Shown here in pieces: positions 17,575-25,826 of a stretch of 39,163 bases of DNA. Within the stretch, counting starts at the first letter, position 1. Each line of letters opens with the position of its first letter. Position numbers and translations under genes: made by a program. Source of the DNA: Geobacillus thermocatenulatus. GTDB taxonomy: Bacteria; Bacillota; Bacilli; Bacillales; Anoxybacillaceae. The notes beneath the pieces were generated by a model. That model was not told where the DNA came from. It searched no databases and saw only the letters and a list, made by a program, of their open reading frames with translations. The DNA is taken from NCBI RefSeq assembly GCF_002217655.1, contig NZ_NEWK01000002.1, positions 1 through 39,163 of the forward strand, written 5' to 3'.

Positions 17575-19173
17575 ATGAAATTGCAAACAAGATTGATGAT
17601 GATCATTTGTTCGCTGCTTTTGTTTGTCATCGTGTTTCTTACGTTTTTATTCCAACATATGTTTGCTGAGACGCTCAAACAACAAATCGGCATGCGGGCG
17701 CTGAACGTGGCGGAAACCGTCGCGTCCACGCCGCTTGTGCGCGAGGCGTTCCGCGACCCCGATCCGTCCGTGCGCTTGCAGCCGTTTGCCGAATATATTC
17801 GCCGAAAGACAGGGGCGGAATACGTCGTCATCGGCAACCGCCAAGGAATCCGCTATGCTCACCCGCTGCCGGACCGGATCGGCAAGCCGATGGTCGGGGG
17901 CGACAACGGCGAGGTGCTCAAAGGCAAGGCCATTATTTCGGAGGCGGTTGGTTCACTCGGTCCAGCGATCCGCGGAAAAGCGCCGGTTTTGGATGAAAAC
18001 GGACATATGATCGGCATTGTTTCGGTCGGTTTTTTGCTAGAGGATATTCGACAAACGGTGTGGTCATATAGCCTGAAGATTTTTCTCTTCTCTGTTCTTG
18101 CCCTTTTGCTCGGAGCGGTGGGGGCCGTGGCGATCGCCAAGGCGGTGAAGAAATCGATTCATGGCCTTGAACCGGAAGAAATCGGTTTGCTCTACCAAGA
18201 AAAGCAAGCGATTTTAGAGGCGATTCGCGAAGGAATTGTGGCCATCAATCAAGAGGGAACGATTACAATGGTCAACCGAACGGCACTGAAGCTGCTTGGG
18301 TATGAGAACGAACGCGATGTGCTGGGAATGCCGATCTTGCAGCTTATTCCCCACTCGAGACTGCCTGAAGTCATTCGGACGGGGCAGGCGGAATTTGACG
18401 ATGAAATGGCGTTAGGTGAAGAAACGGTCATTGCAAATCGCATTCCGATTAAAGATAAAACGGGCCGCGTGATCGGAGCGGTGTCGACGTTTCGAAACAA
18501 ATCGGAATTGTATCGCTTGACCAAAGAGTTATCGCAGCTTCGCAGTTATGCCGATGCCTTGCGCGCGCAAACGCACGAATTTTCCAACAAGCTGTATTTG
18601 ATCTCTGGCCTGATTCAACTAGAATCATATGAGGAAGCGCTTGAACTGATCGCAAAAGAGACCGACTTGCAACAAAACATCGTTCGGTTTGTGATGAAGG
18701 AAATTCCCGATCCGATCATCGGCGGGCTGCTGATCGGCAAGTTCAATCGCGCCAACGAGCTGAAAATTGTGTTTGAGATTGATCGGGAAAGCAGTTTCCG
18801 TGATGTGCCGCCATGGATGGACCGGGACCATCTAGTAACCATTATTGGAAATGTAGTAGATAACGCCATGGAAGCCGTTCTCCATAACGGAAAGAAAGAG
18901 AAACGGGTGGCCGTTTTTTTGACTGATCTTGGCGATGATTTAATTATTGAGGTTGAGGATAACGGATTAGGCATTGACCCAGCTGTAGCGGAACGGATCT
19001 ACGAGCGCGGTTTTTCAACGAAGGCTGCCGGAGGGCGGGGGTATGGGCTTGATCTAGTGAACCGAGCGCTCGCGATGCTTGGCGGGCAAATCACCTGCCA
19101 GTCGAAACAGGAAGAGGGGACGGTGTTTACCGTCATGATTCCGAAAAGGCTGAACCGCGCCCATCTATGCTGA
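17575..19173 (+). CDS. CitA/DcuS-family sensor histidine kinase
   Basis: A 532-residue membrane kinase of the carboxylate-sensing CitA/DcuS group. Transmembrane helix 1 is at about residues 9-27. The extracytoplasmic PAS-like (Cache) domain spans about 35-160, with the TPLVREAF and YVVIGNRQGIRYAHPLPDRIG blocks. Transmembrane helix 2 is near 168-188. A cytoplasmic PAS domain follows (about 215-310, ILEAIREGIVAINQEG), then a dimerisation helix with the phosphorylated His334 in LRAQTHEFSNKLYLISGL, and a C-terminal ATPase with N box NVVDNAMEA and G boxes VEDNGLGID and GRGYGLDLV. ATG 17575 follows GGGGGACAGCACG. It lies directly downstream of tctA and upstream of its regulator, so it probably senses the carboxylate carried by TctABC. 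Confidence 0.93.
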   Translation: MKLQTRLMMIICSLLLFVIVFLTFLFQHMFAETLKQQIGMRALNVAETVASTPLVREAFRDPDPSVRLQPFAEYIRRKTGAEYVVIGNRQGIRYAHPLPDRIGKPMVGGDNGEVLKGKAIISEAVGSLGPAIRGKAPVLDENGHMIGIVSVGFLLEDIRQTVWSYSLKIFLFSVLALLLGAVGAVAIAKAVKKSIHGLEPEEIGLLYQEKQAILEAIREGIVAINQEGTITMVNRTALKLLGYENERDVLGMPILQLIPHSRLPEVIRTGQAEFDDEMALGEETVIANRIPIKDKTGRVIGAVSTFRNKSELYRLTKELSQLRSYADALRAQTHEFSNKLYLISGLIQLESYEEALELIAKETDLQQNIVRFVMKEIPDPIIGGLLIGKFNRANELKIVFEIDRESSFRDVPPWMDRDHLVTIIGNVVDNAMEAVLHNGKKEKRVAVFLTDLGDDLIIEVEDNGLGIDPAVAERIYERGFSTKAAGGRGYGLDLVNRALAMLGGQITCQSKQEEGTVFTVMIPKRLNRAHLC

Positions 19174-19222
19174 AAGAAAGCGCGGGTCTATGCATCACAA
19201 TATCTCGGAGGGAAGCAGAGGG

Positions 19223-19909
19223 ATGATTCGTGTACTCATTATTGAAGACGACCGCCGCATTGCGGAAATTAATCGGCGCTTTGTCGAGAAAGTGAGTGGT
19301 TATGAAGTGGTCGGCATCGCCACGAACGCTGAAGAGGCAAGGGAATTGACGGAGGTATTGCGGCCAGACATGTTGTTACTTGACGTCTATTTTCCCAATA
19401 TGAACGGCCTTTCGTTTTTGAAATGGGTGCGAGAGCGTTTTTCCGATATCGATATTATTATGATCACCGCAGCACGGGAAGTGGAGGCGCTGAAGCAAGC
19501 GCTGCATGGCGGAGTGTTTGATTACATTATCAAGCCGATTATGTTCGACCGATTCGTCGACACATTGCATCGATATAAAGAGTACTATGACAAAATGCAA
19601 CGGTGGGTGAAAGAGAAAGAGTGGATTGGCCAAGAAGAGGTTGATGCCTTAATGGGAAGAGAAGTGTCCGTTAAGGAACAGCCCATGTTGCCTAAAGGCA
19701 TTCAGCCGTTGACCTTAGAAAAAGTGTTGGCGGTTGTGAGACAGTGCCCGGAAGGCATCACCGCTGAAGAAGTGGGGCGGCAAATCGGCACGAGCCGCAC
19801 GACGGCTCGTCGTTACTTGGAGTATCTCGTCTCTGTCGGCCAGGTGACGGCCGATATTGCCTATGGATCCGTTGGGCGGCCGGAACGAGTTTACAAGAAG
19901 AAAATGTAG
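19223..19909 (+). CDS. CitB/DcuR-family response regulator
   Basis: A 228-residue two-domain regulator. Its receiver domain (1-120) has Asp9/Asp10, the phosphorylated Asp54 in LLLDVYFPNMNG, Thr near 82 (MITAA) and Lys near 105 (IIKPI). The C-terminal part (about 160-228) has a helix-turn-helix, ITAEEVGRQIGTSRTTARRY, typical of the CitT/DcuR group. A reading from ATG 19190 exists. ATG 19223 is preferred because GGAGGGA lies 9 bp before it and the protein then starts MIRVLIIEDD like the family. It starts 49 bp after the kinase stop and presumably activates the tct promoter on carboxylate sensing. Confidence 0.93.
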   Translation: MIRVLIIEDDRRIAEINRRFVEKVSGYEVVGIATNAEEARELTEVLRPDMLLLDVYFPNMNGLSFLKWVRERFSDIDIIMITAAREVEALKQALHGGVFDYIIKPIMFDRFVDTLHRYKEYYDKMQRWVKEKEWIGQEEVDALMGREVSVKEQPMLPKGIQPLTLEKVLAVVRQCPEGITAEEVGRQIGTSRTTARRYLEYLVSVGQVTADIAYGSVGRPERVYKKKM

Positions 19910-19968
19910 ATATGGATTTTCAAAAATGAAACATGCATTATATGGATAAAGAAAGAGAGGAGAGCGTC

Positions 19969-20904
19969 TTGGCTGTTTTTAGCGGCATTTTATTGCAAGT
20001 GATGGTTCCGATGTTATTGATTGTCGGCTTGGGGGCAGGGCTTCACCGCTTCTTTCATCTTGACCTCAATACGTTATCCAAATTGAACATGTACGTCCTG
20101 TTGCCGGCAGTCGCATTCATCAACGTGTATGACAGTGAGTTGAATGGAAAGGTGTTGGCGGCCATCTTAGAATTTCTCTTGTTGCAAAACAGCGGACTGA
20201 TCGTTTTGAGTATGATGATGGCCAAGTTGTTCAAATTAGAACGGAGTTTGTCAGCCGTATTTCAAAACACCATTGTGTTGAACAACTCAGGTAATTTCGG
20301 CATCCCGGTCAGTCAGCTTGTATTTCATCAACATCCGCTCGGGGCGACGATTCAAATTATGGTGACGATCTTTCAAAATTTCTTGACGAATACATATGGG
20401 GTATATCAGTTCGTATCCGGGAATGGAAAAAGGGAGAAATGGACTGCGGAGATATGGAAAAATCCCGTCCTTCACGCGCTGTTGCTCGGTGTGGTCTGTC
20501 GATGGCTTCACATCTCCATCCCATCATTTCTATGGGCGCCGCTTCAGCGGGTCGCCGATGCGTTTTTAGCCATCGCTCTCTTTACGTTGGGAGCGCAAAT
20601 CGCCTACGCCCGGTTTACTGCCTTGCCGCCGCTTGTGTATGTGAGTGTGCTTGGGCGCCTGATGGTGTCGCCGCTGTTGGCTGCGTCTTTGATCTTTCTA
20701 TTAGGAATGGATGGCGTGACGGCTCAAGCGTTGCTGATTGCCAGTTCGTATCCATGTTCACGCAATACGGCGCTGTACGCGCTCGAGTATGACTGCCACC
20801 CCGATTACGCCGCCCAGGCAGTGCTGGTGTCGACCTTGTTGAGCGCCATTACCGTGACAGGCACAGTATATGCGGCCCGCCTGCTGTTTCCGATTGGCGG
20901 ATGA
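19969..20904 (+). CDS. AEC (auxin efflux carrier) family permease
   Basis: A 311-residue membrane protein with about ten hydrophobic helices and the AEC-family landmarks LSKLNMYVLLPAVAF (near residues 34-48) and NTIVLNNSGNFGIPVSQLVF (near 103-122). The C-terminal ASSYPCSRNTALYALEYD replaces the more usual SAMPAA-type segment. Bacterial members carry malate, malonate or other organic acids. TTG 19969 follows GGAG at 6 bp and gives a membrane-entering N-terminus; the in-frame ATG 19933 would add 12 hydrophilic residues and lacks a good ribosome site. Its place behind a carboxylate sensor pair suggests carriage of a metabolically linked organic acid, possibly in exchange with the TctABC substrate. 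CRISPR leader 2 starts 15 bp after the stop. Confidence 0.87.
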   Translation: MAVFSGILLQVMVPMLLIVGLGAGLHRFFHLDLNTLSKLNMYVLLPAVAFINVYDSELNGKVLAAILEFLLLQNSGLIVLSMMMAKLFKLERSLSAVFQNTIVLNNSGNFGIPVSQLVFHQHPLGATIQIMVTIFQNFLTNTYGVYQFVSGNGKREKWTAEIWKNPVLHALLLGVVCRWLHISIPSFLWAPLQRVADAFLAIALFTLGAQIAYARFTALPPLVYVSVLGRLMVSPLLAASLIFLLGMDGVTAQALLIASSYPCSRNTALYALEYDCHPDYAAQAVLVSTLLSAITVTGTVYAARLLFPIGG

Positions 20905-20919
20905 AAACAGGGGGCAAGC

Positions 20920-21087
20920 TGTCGTCGACCCCCAATCGTGCAAAAATCCCGGGGGATCGACGACAATGTCTTTTCGCGTCAAACTCCTACAGCCAACGCA
21001 GCTAGACCGTATTGACAGAATTTTTGAAACGTGCTATTCTGAAAACAGCCAAAAGGGGAAAAGCTTGATTTTATGCGCATGGTTTTG
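20920..21087 (+). promoter_or_regulatory. CRISPR leader 2
   Basis: A 168-bp leader matching leader 1 in length without net indels. The inverted repeat TGTCGTCGA (20920-20928) / TCGACGACA (20957-20965) is retained at the same 28-bp separation, with a cleaner CCCCC/GGGGG inner pair, but the following T-run is interrupted (TCTTTTC). The promoter TTGACA (21012-21017), 17 bp, TATTCT (21035-21040) drives the array. Differences from leader 1 cluster at 20984-21006 and 21050-21059, between the conserved blocks. Confidence 0.88.
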
Positions 21088-23300
21088 GTTTTTATCGTAC
21101 CTATGAGGGATTGAAACCTCTTATGCTTCTCATATGCTTCTTTCGCTTTTTCGTTTTTATCGTACCTATGAGGGATTGAAACTACGTAAAACTGGATGTC
21201 CACGATTTTGACGCAGTCGTTTTTATCGTACCTATGAGGGATTGAAACCCTTTTACTCAAATGAGAAACCAAATCCGTCGACAAGTTTTTATCGTACCTA
21301 TGAGGGATTGAAACTACGTAAAACTGGATGTCCACGATTTTGACGCAGTCGTTTTTATCGTACCTATGAGGGATTGAAACTAATTTCGTTAAGTTTTATG
21401 TTCAGAATCAATTGTAGGTTTTTATCGTACCTATGAGGGATTGAAACATAAAGGAGAGGATTCTATTATGAAAAGCCTTGTGGTTTTTATCGTACCTATG
21501 AGGGATTGAAACTCGTTTTTCTTTTTCCTTTTTCGGCGACAAAATACACCGTTTTTATCGTACCTATGAGGGATTGAAACTTTTTACCGTAGAGGCGTTG
21601 ACAAGTGACCAATACGAGTTTTTATCGTACCTATGAGGGATTGAAACTCAAAAAACGGTTCGAGCCCATGAAGGAACACAGCTGGTTTTTATCGTACCTA
21701 TGAGGGATTGAAACACGCTAAAGACAGCTTAAAATATGGAGATTTTTATTGTTTTTATCGTACCTATGAGGGATTGAAACCTTTGAACGCCAACTTGAAA
21801 AATGTTACAATTTCTAGTTTTTATCGTACCTATGAGGGATTGAAACCTGGGTGTGGTTCGAGGAAGCCTTTGAAATCGAGACAGTTTTTATCGTACCTAT
21901 GAGGGATTGAAACCGTCCGATCGCAAACGAATATTAATTCGCTCATCTCGTTTTTATCGTACCTATGAGGGATTGAAACTAATCGGTCTAAATGCTCCTT
22001 GATAAAGACATTCGGCAGGTTTTTATCGTACCTATGAGGGATTGAAACACAGAAGAGCAAGTCAAGGCATTCCGAATTGCAGACAAGTTTTTATCGTACC
22101 TATGAGGGATTGAAACTTCATCGTGCAAAAAATCATGTTCCAGACCAAGGTCGTTTTTATCGTACCTATGAGGGATTGAAACTGAAACGACAAACATTCG
22201 GCAATTTCGCGTCACGACAGTTTTTATCGTACCTATGAGGGATTGAAACTCAAGTGGTAATTTTGGACCGGCTGAATTTTAGGATTCGTTTTTATCGTAC
22301 CTATGAGGGATTGAAACTTCAAATTTCATCACATTGTCTACATAACGAATCAGTTTTTATCGTACCTATGAGGGATTGAAACAAAAATTCGGCGTAATGC
22401 AGCACCTCGAAAACGCCGGTTTTTATCGTACCTATGAGGGATTGAAACAACGTACCGCCACGCCACCTTTCGGTTGCGTTTGCGTTTTTATCGTACCTAT
22501 GAGGGATTGAAACTTTCTTCGTTGGCTAGCGTTGGTCTTTCGGTGATGGTGGTTTTTATCGTACCTATGAGGGATTGAAACCCAGACGACCGGAAAGAAA
22601 GTCCGGTCGCTTCGAACTGTTTTTATCGTATGAGGGATTGAAACTCTTTCCAGAACGGGATAATTTGCTCGCTCGGAATCGTTTTTATCGTACCTATGAG
22701 GGATTGAAACTAAAGGGACGTCCGGAGCATCATGTGTCCAACTTTGTTTTTATCGTACCTATGAGGGATTGAAACAAACGAAAGTCATGACAATGTGACG
22801 AGGGTAACGAGTTTTTATCGTACCTATGAGGGATTGAAACTTAGCTTTTCCGCTTTTGATTGCAGATGTTGCTAACGTTTTTATCGTACCTATGAGGGAT
22901 TGAAACAATTTCAGTGCCAACTGTGTGATCAAATGGAATTTGGTTTTTATCGTACCTATGAGGGATTGAAACTACTTTTTTCTATTTGCTTTCGTACGGC
23001 ATTTCCGTTTTTATCGTACCTATGAGGGATTGAAACCCATCTGAACGTCAAGAAATCGACAACCTTGCCCGTTTTTATCGTACCTATGAGGGATTGAAAC
23101 AAAGATGACGATATCGTGATATTCAGTCATGACAATGAGTTTTTATCGTACCTATGAGGGATTGAAACAATTTACAGCCACTTTTGGCTTCTTTTGCGAC
23201 GTTGGTTTTTATCGTACCTATGAGGGATTGAAACCTTCATTCATGACGGCGCGCTTTTCATATTCTGCGAGTTTTTATCGTACCTATGAGGAACTGAAAC
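21088..23300 (+). CRISPR. CRISPR array 2: 34 repeats, 33 spacers
   Basis: The repeat is identical to that of array 1 (30 bp, GTTTTTATCGTACC...ATTGAAAC) and has the same orientation; spacers are about 34-39 bp. Spacers 2 (21183-21218) and 4 (21315-21350) are identical and separated by a different spacer. Repeat 24 (22619-22644) is only 26 bp, having lost CCTA or an equivalent four bases. The last repeat (23271-23300) ends GAGGAACTGAAAC. Spacer 6 (21448-21482) carries what looks like a ribosome site and ATG of its target gene. No cas gene is next to the array. Counts were made by hand. Confidence 0.98.
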
Positions 23301-23473
23301 TATTTCCCGCCACAGCTGAGCCGCCGCTGAGTTCAGCTTGTTTTACCGCTCGACATAGGAAAAGAGCAAATGCGAAATGGCGCATGCCCAAAAAACGTGG
23401 GAGGGATAAGGAGGAATTTGGACGCGAAGAGCGAATACAGTACGGTGAATCCGACAATGCAGGGAGGGAAAAT

Positions 23474-24376
23474 GTGGCCAAACAGCGCGTCGATCATGAC
23501 CGGTTGTTCAAAGAGCTGCTGTCGACGTTTTTCGAAGAGTTTTTGCTTCTTTTCTTTCCTCACGTGTACGAGCACATCGATGTTCACCATCTCTCTTTCC
23601 TCTCCGAAGAATTGTTCACCGATGTGACGGCTGGGGAAAAGCATCGCGTCGACTTGTTGGTCGAAACAAAGGTGAAAGGGGAAGACGGGCTCGTCATTGT
23701 CCATGTCGAGCATCAAAGCTACACCCAGCGGACCTTCCCCGAGCGAATGTTCCTCTACTTCAGCCGCTTGTTTCAAAAATACCGCCGCCGCATTCTCCCG
23801 ATCGCCATTTTCAGCTATGATGAACAATACGACGAACCTTCCTCATTGGTCATCCAGTTTCCGTTTTTGACCGTTCTCGACTTCCGCTTTTTAACGGTGG
23901 AGCTATGCAAACTGCCGTGGCGCGCGTACATCCGCCAGGACAATCCCGTCGCCGCTGCCTTGTTAAGCAAAATGGGGTATAATGAAGAGGAGAAAGTCGA
24001 CGTGAAAAAGGAATTTTTGCGCATGCTCGTCCGTCTCGAGCTGGATGAAGCGAAACAGCGGCTGTTGTTCGGTTTTTTCGAGACGTATTTGCGGCTATCC
24101 GAAGAGGAGGAAGCAAAACGGCGACACGAGGTGAGCCAAATGGAAACGAAGGAAGCAAAACGTGTGATGGAGCTCATCGTCTCATACGAACAGCGGGGGC
24201 TGGAAAAAGGAATCCAACAAGGAATCGAACAGGGGATGAAGCAAGGACGCCAACAAGGAATCGAGGAAGGGAAGCTCGACGTGGTGAAGAGAATGCTGGC
24301 GAAAGGGTACGATGTCGACACGATTCACGAACTGACCGGGCTGCCGGTCGAGACGATTGAGAAGGTGAAGAAGTAA
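23474..24376 (+). CDS. Rpn-like PD-(D/E)XK-family nuclease, copy 2 (intact motif)
   Basis: A 300-residue Rpn/YhgA-like family protein with the full nuclease core: Asp60 in HRVDLLVETK and Glu79-x-Gln81 in VHVEHQSYTQ, the E-x-Q variant of PD-(D/E)XK. A helical segment follows (RTFPERMFLYFSRLFQKY) that copy 1 has lost. The C-terminus holds G-x-x-Q-G repeats (GIQQGIEQGMKQGRQQG, about 258-274) and a short helical end, DTIHELTGLPVETI. The open frame reaches back into the array (23129), but that part is translated repeats. GTG 23474 follows AGGGAGGG and aligns with the copy 1 start. It begins 173 bp after the last repeat. DNA divergence from copy 1 is substantial (roughly a fifth to a quarter by eye), so the two are old paralogues. 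A role in DNA rearrangement or defence is inferred. Confidence 0.86.
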   Translation: MAKQRVDHDRLFKELLSTFFEEFLLLFFPHVYEHIDVHHLSFLSEELFTDVTAGEKHRVDLLVETKVKGEDGLVIVHVEHQSYTQRTFPERMFLYFSRLFQKYRRRILPIAIFSYDEQYDEPSSLVIQFPFLTVLDFRFLTVELCKLPWRAYIRQDNPVAAALLSKMGYNEEEKVDVKKEFLRMLVRLELDEAKQRLLFGFFETYLRLSEEEEAKRRHEVSQMETKEAKRVMELIVSYEQRGLEKGIQQGIEQGMKQGRQQGIEEGKLDVVKRMLAKGYDVDTIHELTGLPVETIEKVKK

Positions 24377-24585
24377 GTTGGATGCTCTCTGACTGGAGCG
24401 AACGTCGCCGCCCGCAATGGCGTCAAATTCTTCATAAAGGGCGGCGGCCGTCTCGTTAAAGCCTTCGGACGTTTCGTTCTCAGGGGAGGTTTTTTGGAAA
24501 CGCCGTGTTTTGGGCACTTTTTCGACTTATGAACGGTTTCGACTTATGAACGGCGTTTTTCTTTTATCATCAGTCTTCTAATTTT
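24377..24585 (+). other. Non-coding stretch with 17-bp tandem duplication
   Basis: TTTCGACTTATGAACGG occurs twice in direct contact, at 24520-24536 and 24537-24553. Upstream (24380-24517) the minus strand is open for about 45 codons with a plausible composition (MPKTRRFQKTSPENE at its head), but the frame continues as the antisense of the Rpn-like gene and has no recognisable family, so it is not called. Nothing else is seen here. Confidence 0.5.
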
Positions 24586-24681
24586 TTACCGTTTTCTTAT
24601 GAATTTCACAACCATAAAAACAGCTAAAATAACGATACCTATAAAAAGGTAGCCGAAAATAGACGTCATGGTAGTCAGCAT
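24586..24681 (-). CDS. Possible 31-residue single-pass membrane peptide
   Basis: On the minus strand, ATG at 24681 follows AAAAGGAGAATGGGAC, a good ribosome site. It encodes 31 residues with a hydrophobic core IFGYLFIGIVILAVFMVV and a basic tail KFIRKR, an ideal single transmembrane segment with an inside-positive end. It lies 18 bp downstream of the broken secreted-protein gene on the same strand, so the two were probably an operon. No family is recognised. Small toxic or holin-like peptides share this shape, but so do many harmless ones. Confidence 0.5.
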   Translation of the reverse strand: MLTTMTSIFGYLFIGIVILAVFMVVKFIRKR

Positions 24682-24699
24682 GTCCCATTCTCCTTTTCT

Positions 24700-25200
24700 C
24701 TAATTGGTACCGGTATACAATGTGTGATTCTTCACACGAGCATATAAATAAATCGTCCATTCTCCACCCCAAATGCTATTAAGGGTTAGATGATATCTAG
24801 CTTCGGCCGGTAAAGTATATGTTTCTGTTTTTCTAAGAATAGAGACCCAATCTTTTTTAACAGTGTAAGGCGGAGTTATAAAATACCACCCATTATAAGC
24901 TCGCGTTATTGTGGCTAACCCAGTACTACTAATATTAATATCCACATAAAAATGATAATTGACAGTTCCAGAATACCAATAAATCTTCCAAGTACTATTC
25001 CCTGTACCGATTTTATATGAAGCTAAAGCTGATATCATTTTGTCATTTGATCCTGCCGAGAGCACAGGTTCAATACCAAGAGTCCCTACGTACTCACTAT
25101 TTTCATTATAAATTTTTTGTTCTTGTCGTTTTAATAAAGATAAGTCAAATCAAACCCAACACTTTAATTCAAAAAGAATCCAGTTTACCAGCTTTTTCAT
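24700..25200 (-). pseudogene. Secreted-type protein gene broken by in-frame TGA
   Basis: The minus-strand ATG at 25200 has a strong AAGGGGA site 1-2 bases upstream and opens MKKLVNWILFELKCWV, a basic-hydrophobic signal-like start. It then meets TGA at 25150-25152 (codon 17). The same frame continues for another 149 codons to TAG at 24700-24702. The continuation has protein-like content (YVGTLGIEPVLSAGSNDK, then an aromatic-rich beta-type sequence with WKIYWYSGTVNYHFYVD). A start at the internal GTG 25065 would give a 121-residue product without signal peptide or good ribosome site. The low GC and unusual codon use suggest acquisition by transfer. The family is not recognised. A sequencing error at the TGA cannot be excluded. 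Confidence 0.6.
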
Positions 25201-25731
25201 TCCCCTTCATTCTCAATCGTTCAACAAGAACATGTTATGGTAAACCAACTATATATTGGTTCATCACCACAACATGTACTTGACAAGCAATGCGGTTTCC
25301 TGTACAAAGATGTGCAAAAATCATCCATTTACTGATTTTTCAGCACAAGTGTAAATAGGGGATGTTCAGAAAAAGTCAAGTGCAACTTTTGGTGAAGAAC
25401 CTATATATTTACAATTAAAATTTTATTGGAAATTAAAATTAAAAAAAGGAACTTTATTACCATATCAAAAATAGGTATTTGTTCATAAAAATGAATCAAT
25501 TTATTGTTTAGTGCAAAATGAAAGTACAGAGTTCTGCAACGAAAAGTGCAGAGCTTCATGGCATAAAAAAGGCTTGCCAGCTCTTAAAAAATCCTCTACT
25601 GTTTAAGGTTATATCGCTGATTCTACGAAGCCGTTTGGCGCGATCCATTCGGGCGGAATGGCATCACTCGATTGGCAAGCTGTCACGGCCGCATACCGTT
25701 CAGTGATTTTTAGGATTTTCATCAAAAACTA
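25201..25731 (+). other. AT-rich gene-free region
   Basis: No supported gene. The sequence is markedly AT-rich compared with the flanks. It has a hairpin in which AAAAATCA (25316-25323) pairs with TGATTTTT (25333-25340), extended by GTGC (25312-25315) / GCAC (25343-25346). A 62-codon frame (25518-25706) shows no ribosome site or family pattern and is not called. The region may be what remains of an acquired segment, together with the broken secreted gene. Confidence 0.5.
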
Positions 25732-25807
25732 TTGTAAACCGCTTTCATTTGGTTTATAATAAAGCTAAACCGGTTTATGAAAACGTTTTTGAACTAAATC
25801 GATTTAG
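25732..25807 (+). promoter_or_regulatory. Gluconate operon promoter with operators and cre-like sites
   Basis: A near-consensus promoter TTGTAA (25732-25737), 17 bp, TATAAT (25755-25760) gives a start near 25767. The spacer contains AAACCGCTTTCA, a partial cre/LacI-type match. The palindrome TAAACCGGTTTA (25766-25777) covers the start, TGAAAACGTTTTTG (25778-25791) is a 12 of 14 cre match, and CTAAATCGATTTAG (25794-25807) is a perfect 14-bp palindrome with the central CG of LacI-family operators. The last motif recurs three times before the permease gene, so it is most likely the operator of the regulator encoded next. Confidence 0.75.
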
Positions 25808-25826
25808 TGCGAGAGAGGGATCCCTT

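Noticed and set aside
23129-23473. N-terminal extension of the second Rpn-like gene into array 2
   Set aside because: The extra 115 codons are translated repeats and spacers; GTG 23474 has a ribosome site and matches the paralogue start.
25518-25706. 62-codon frame in the AT-rich region before the gluconate regulator
   Set aside because: No ribosome site or recognisable motif; the upstream region looks non-coding.
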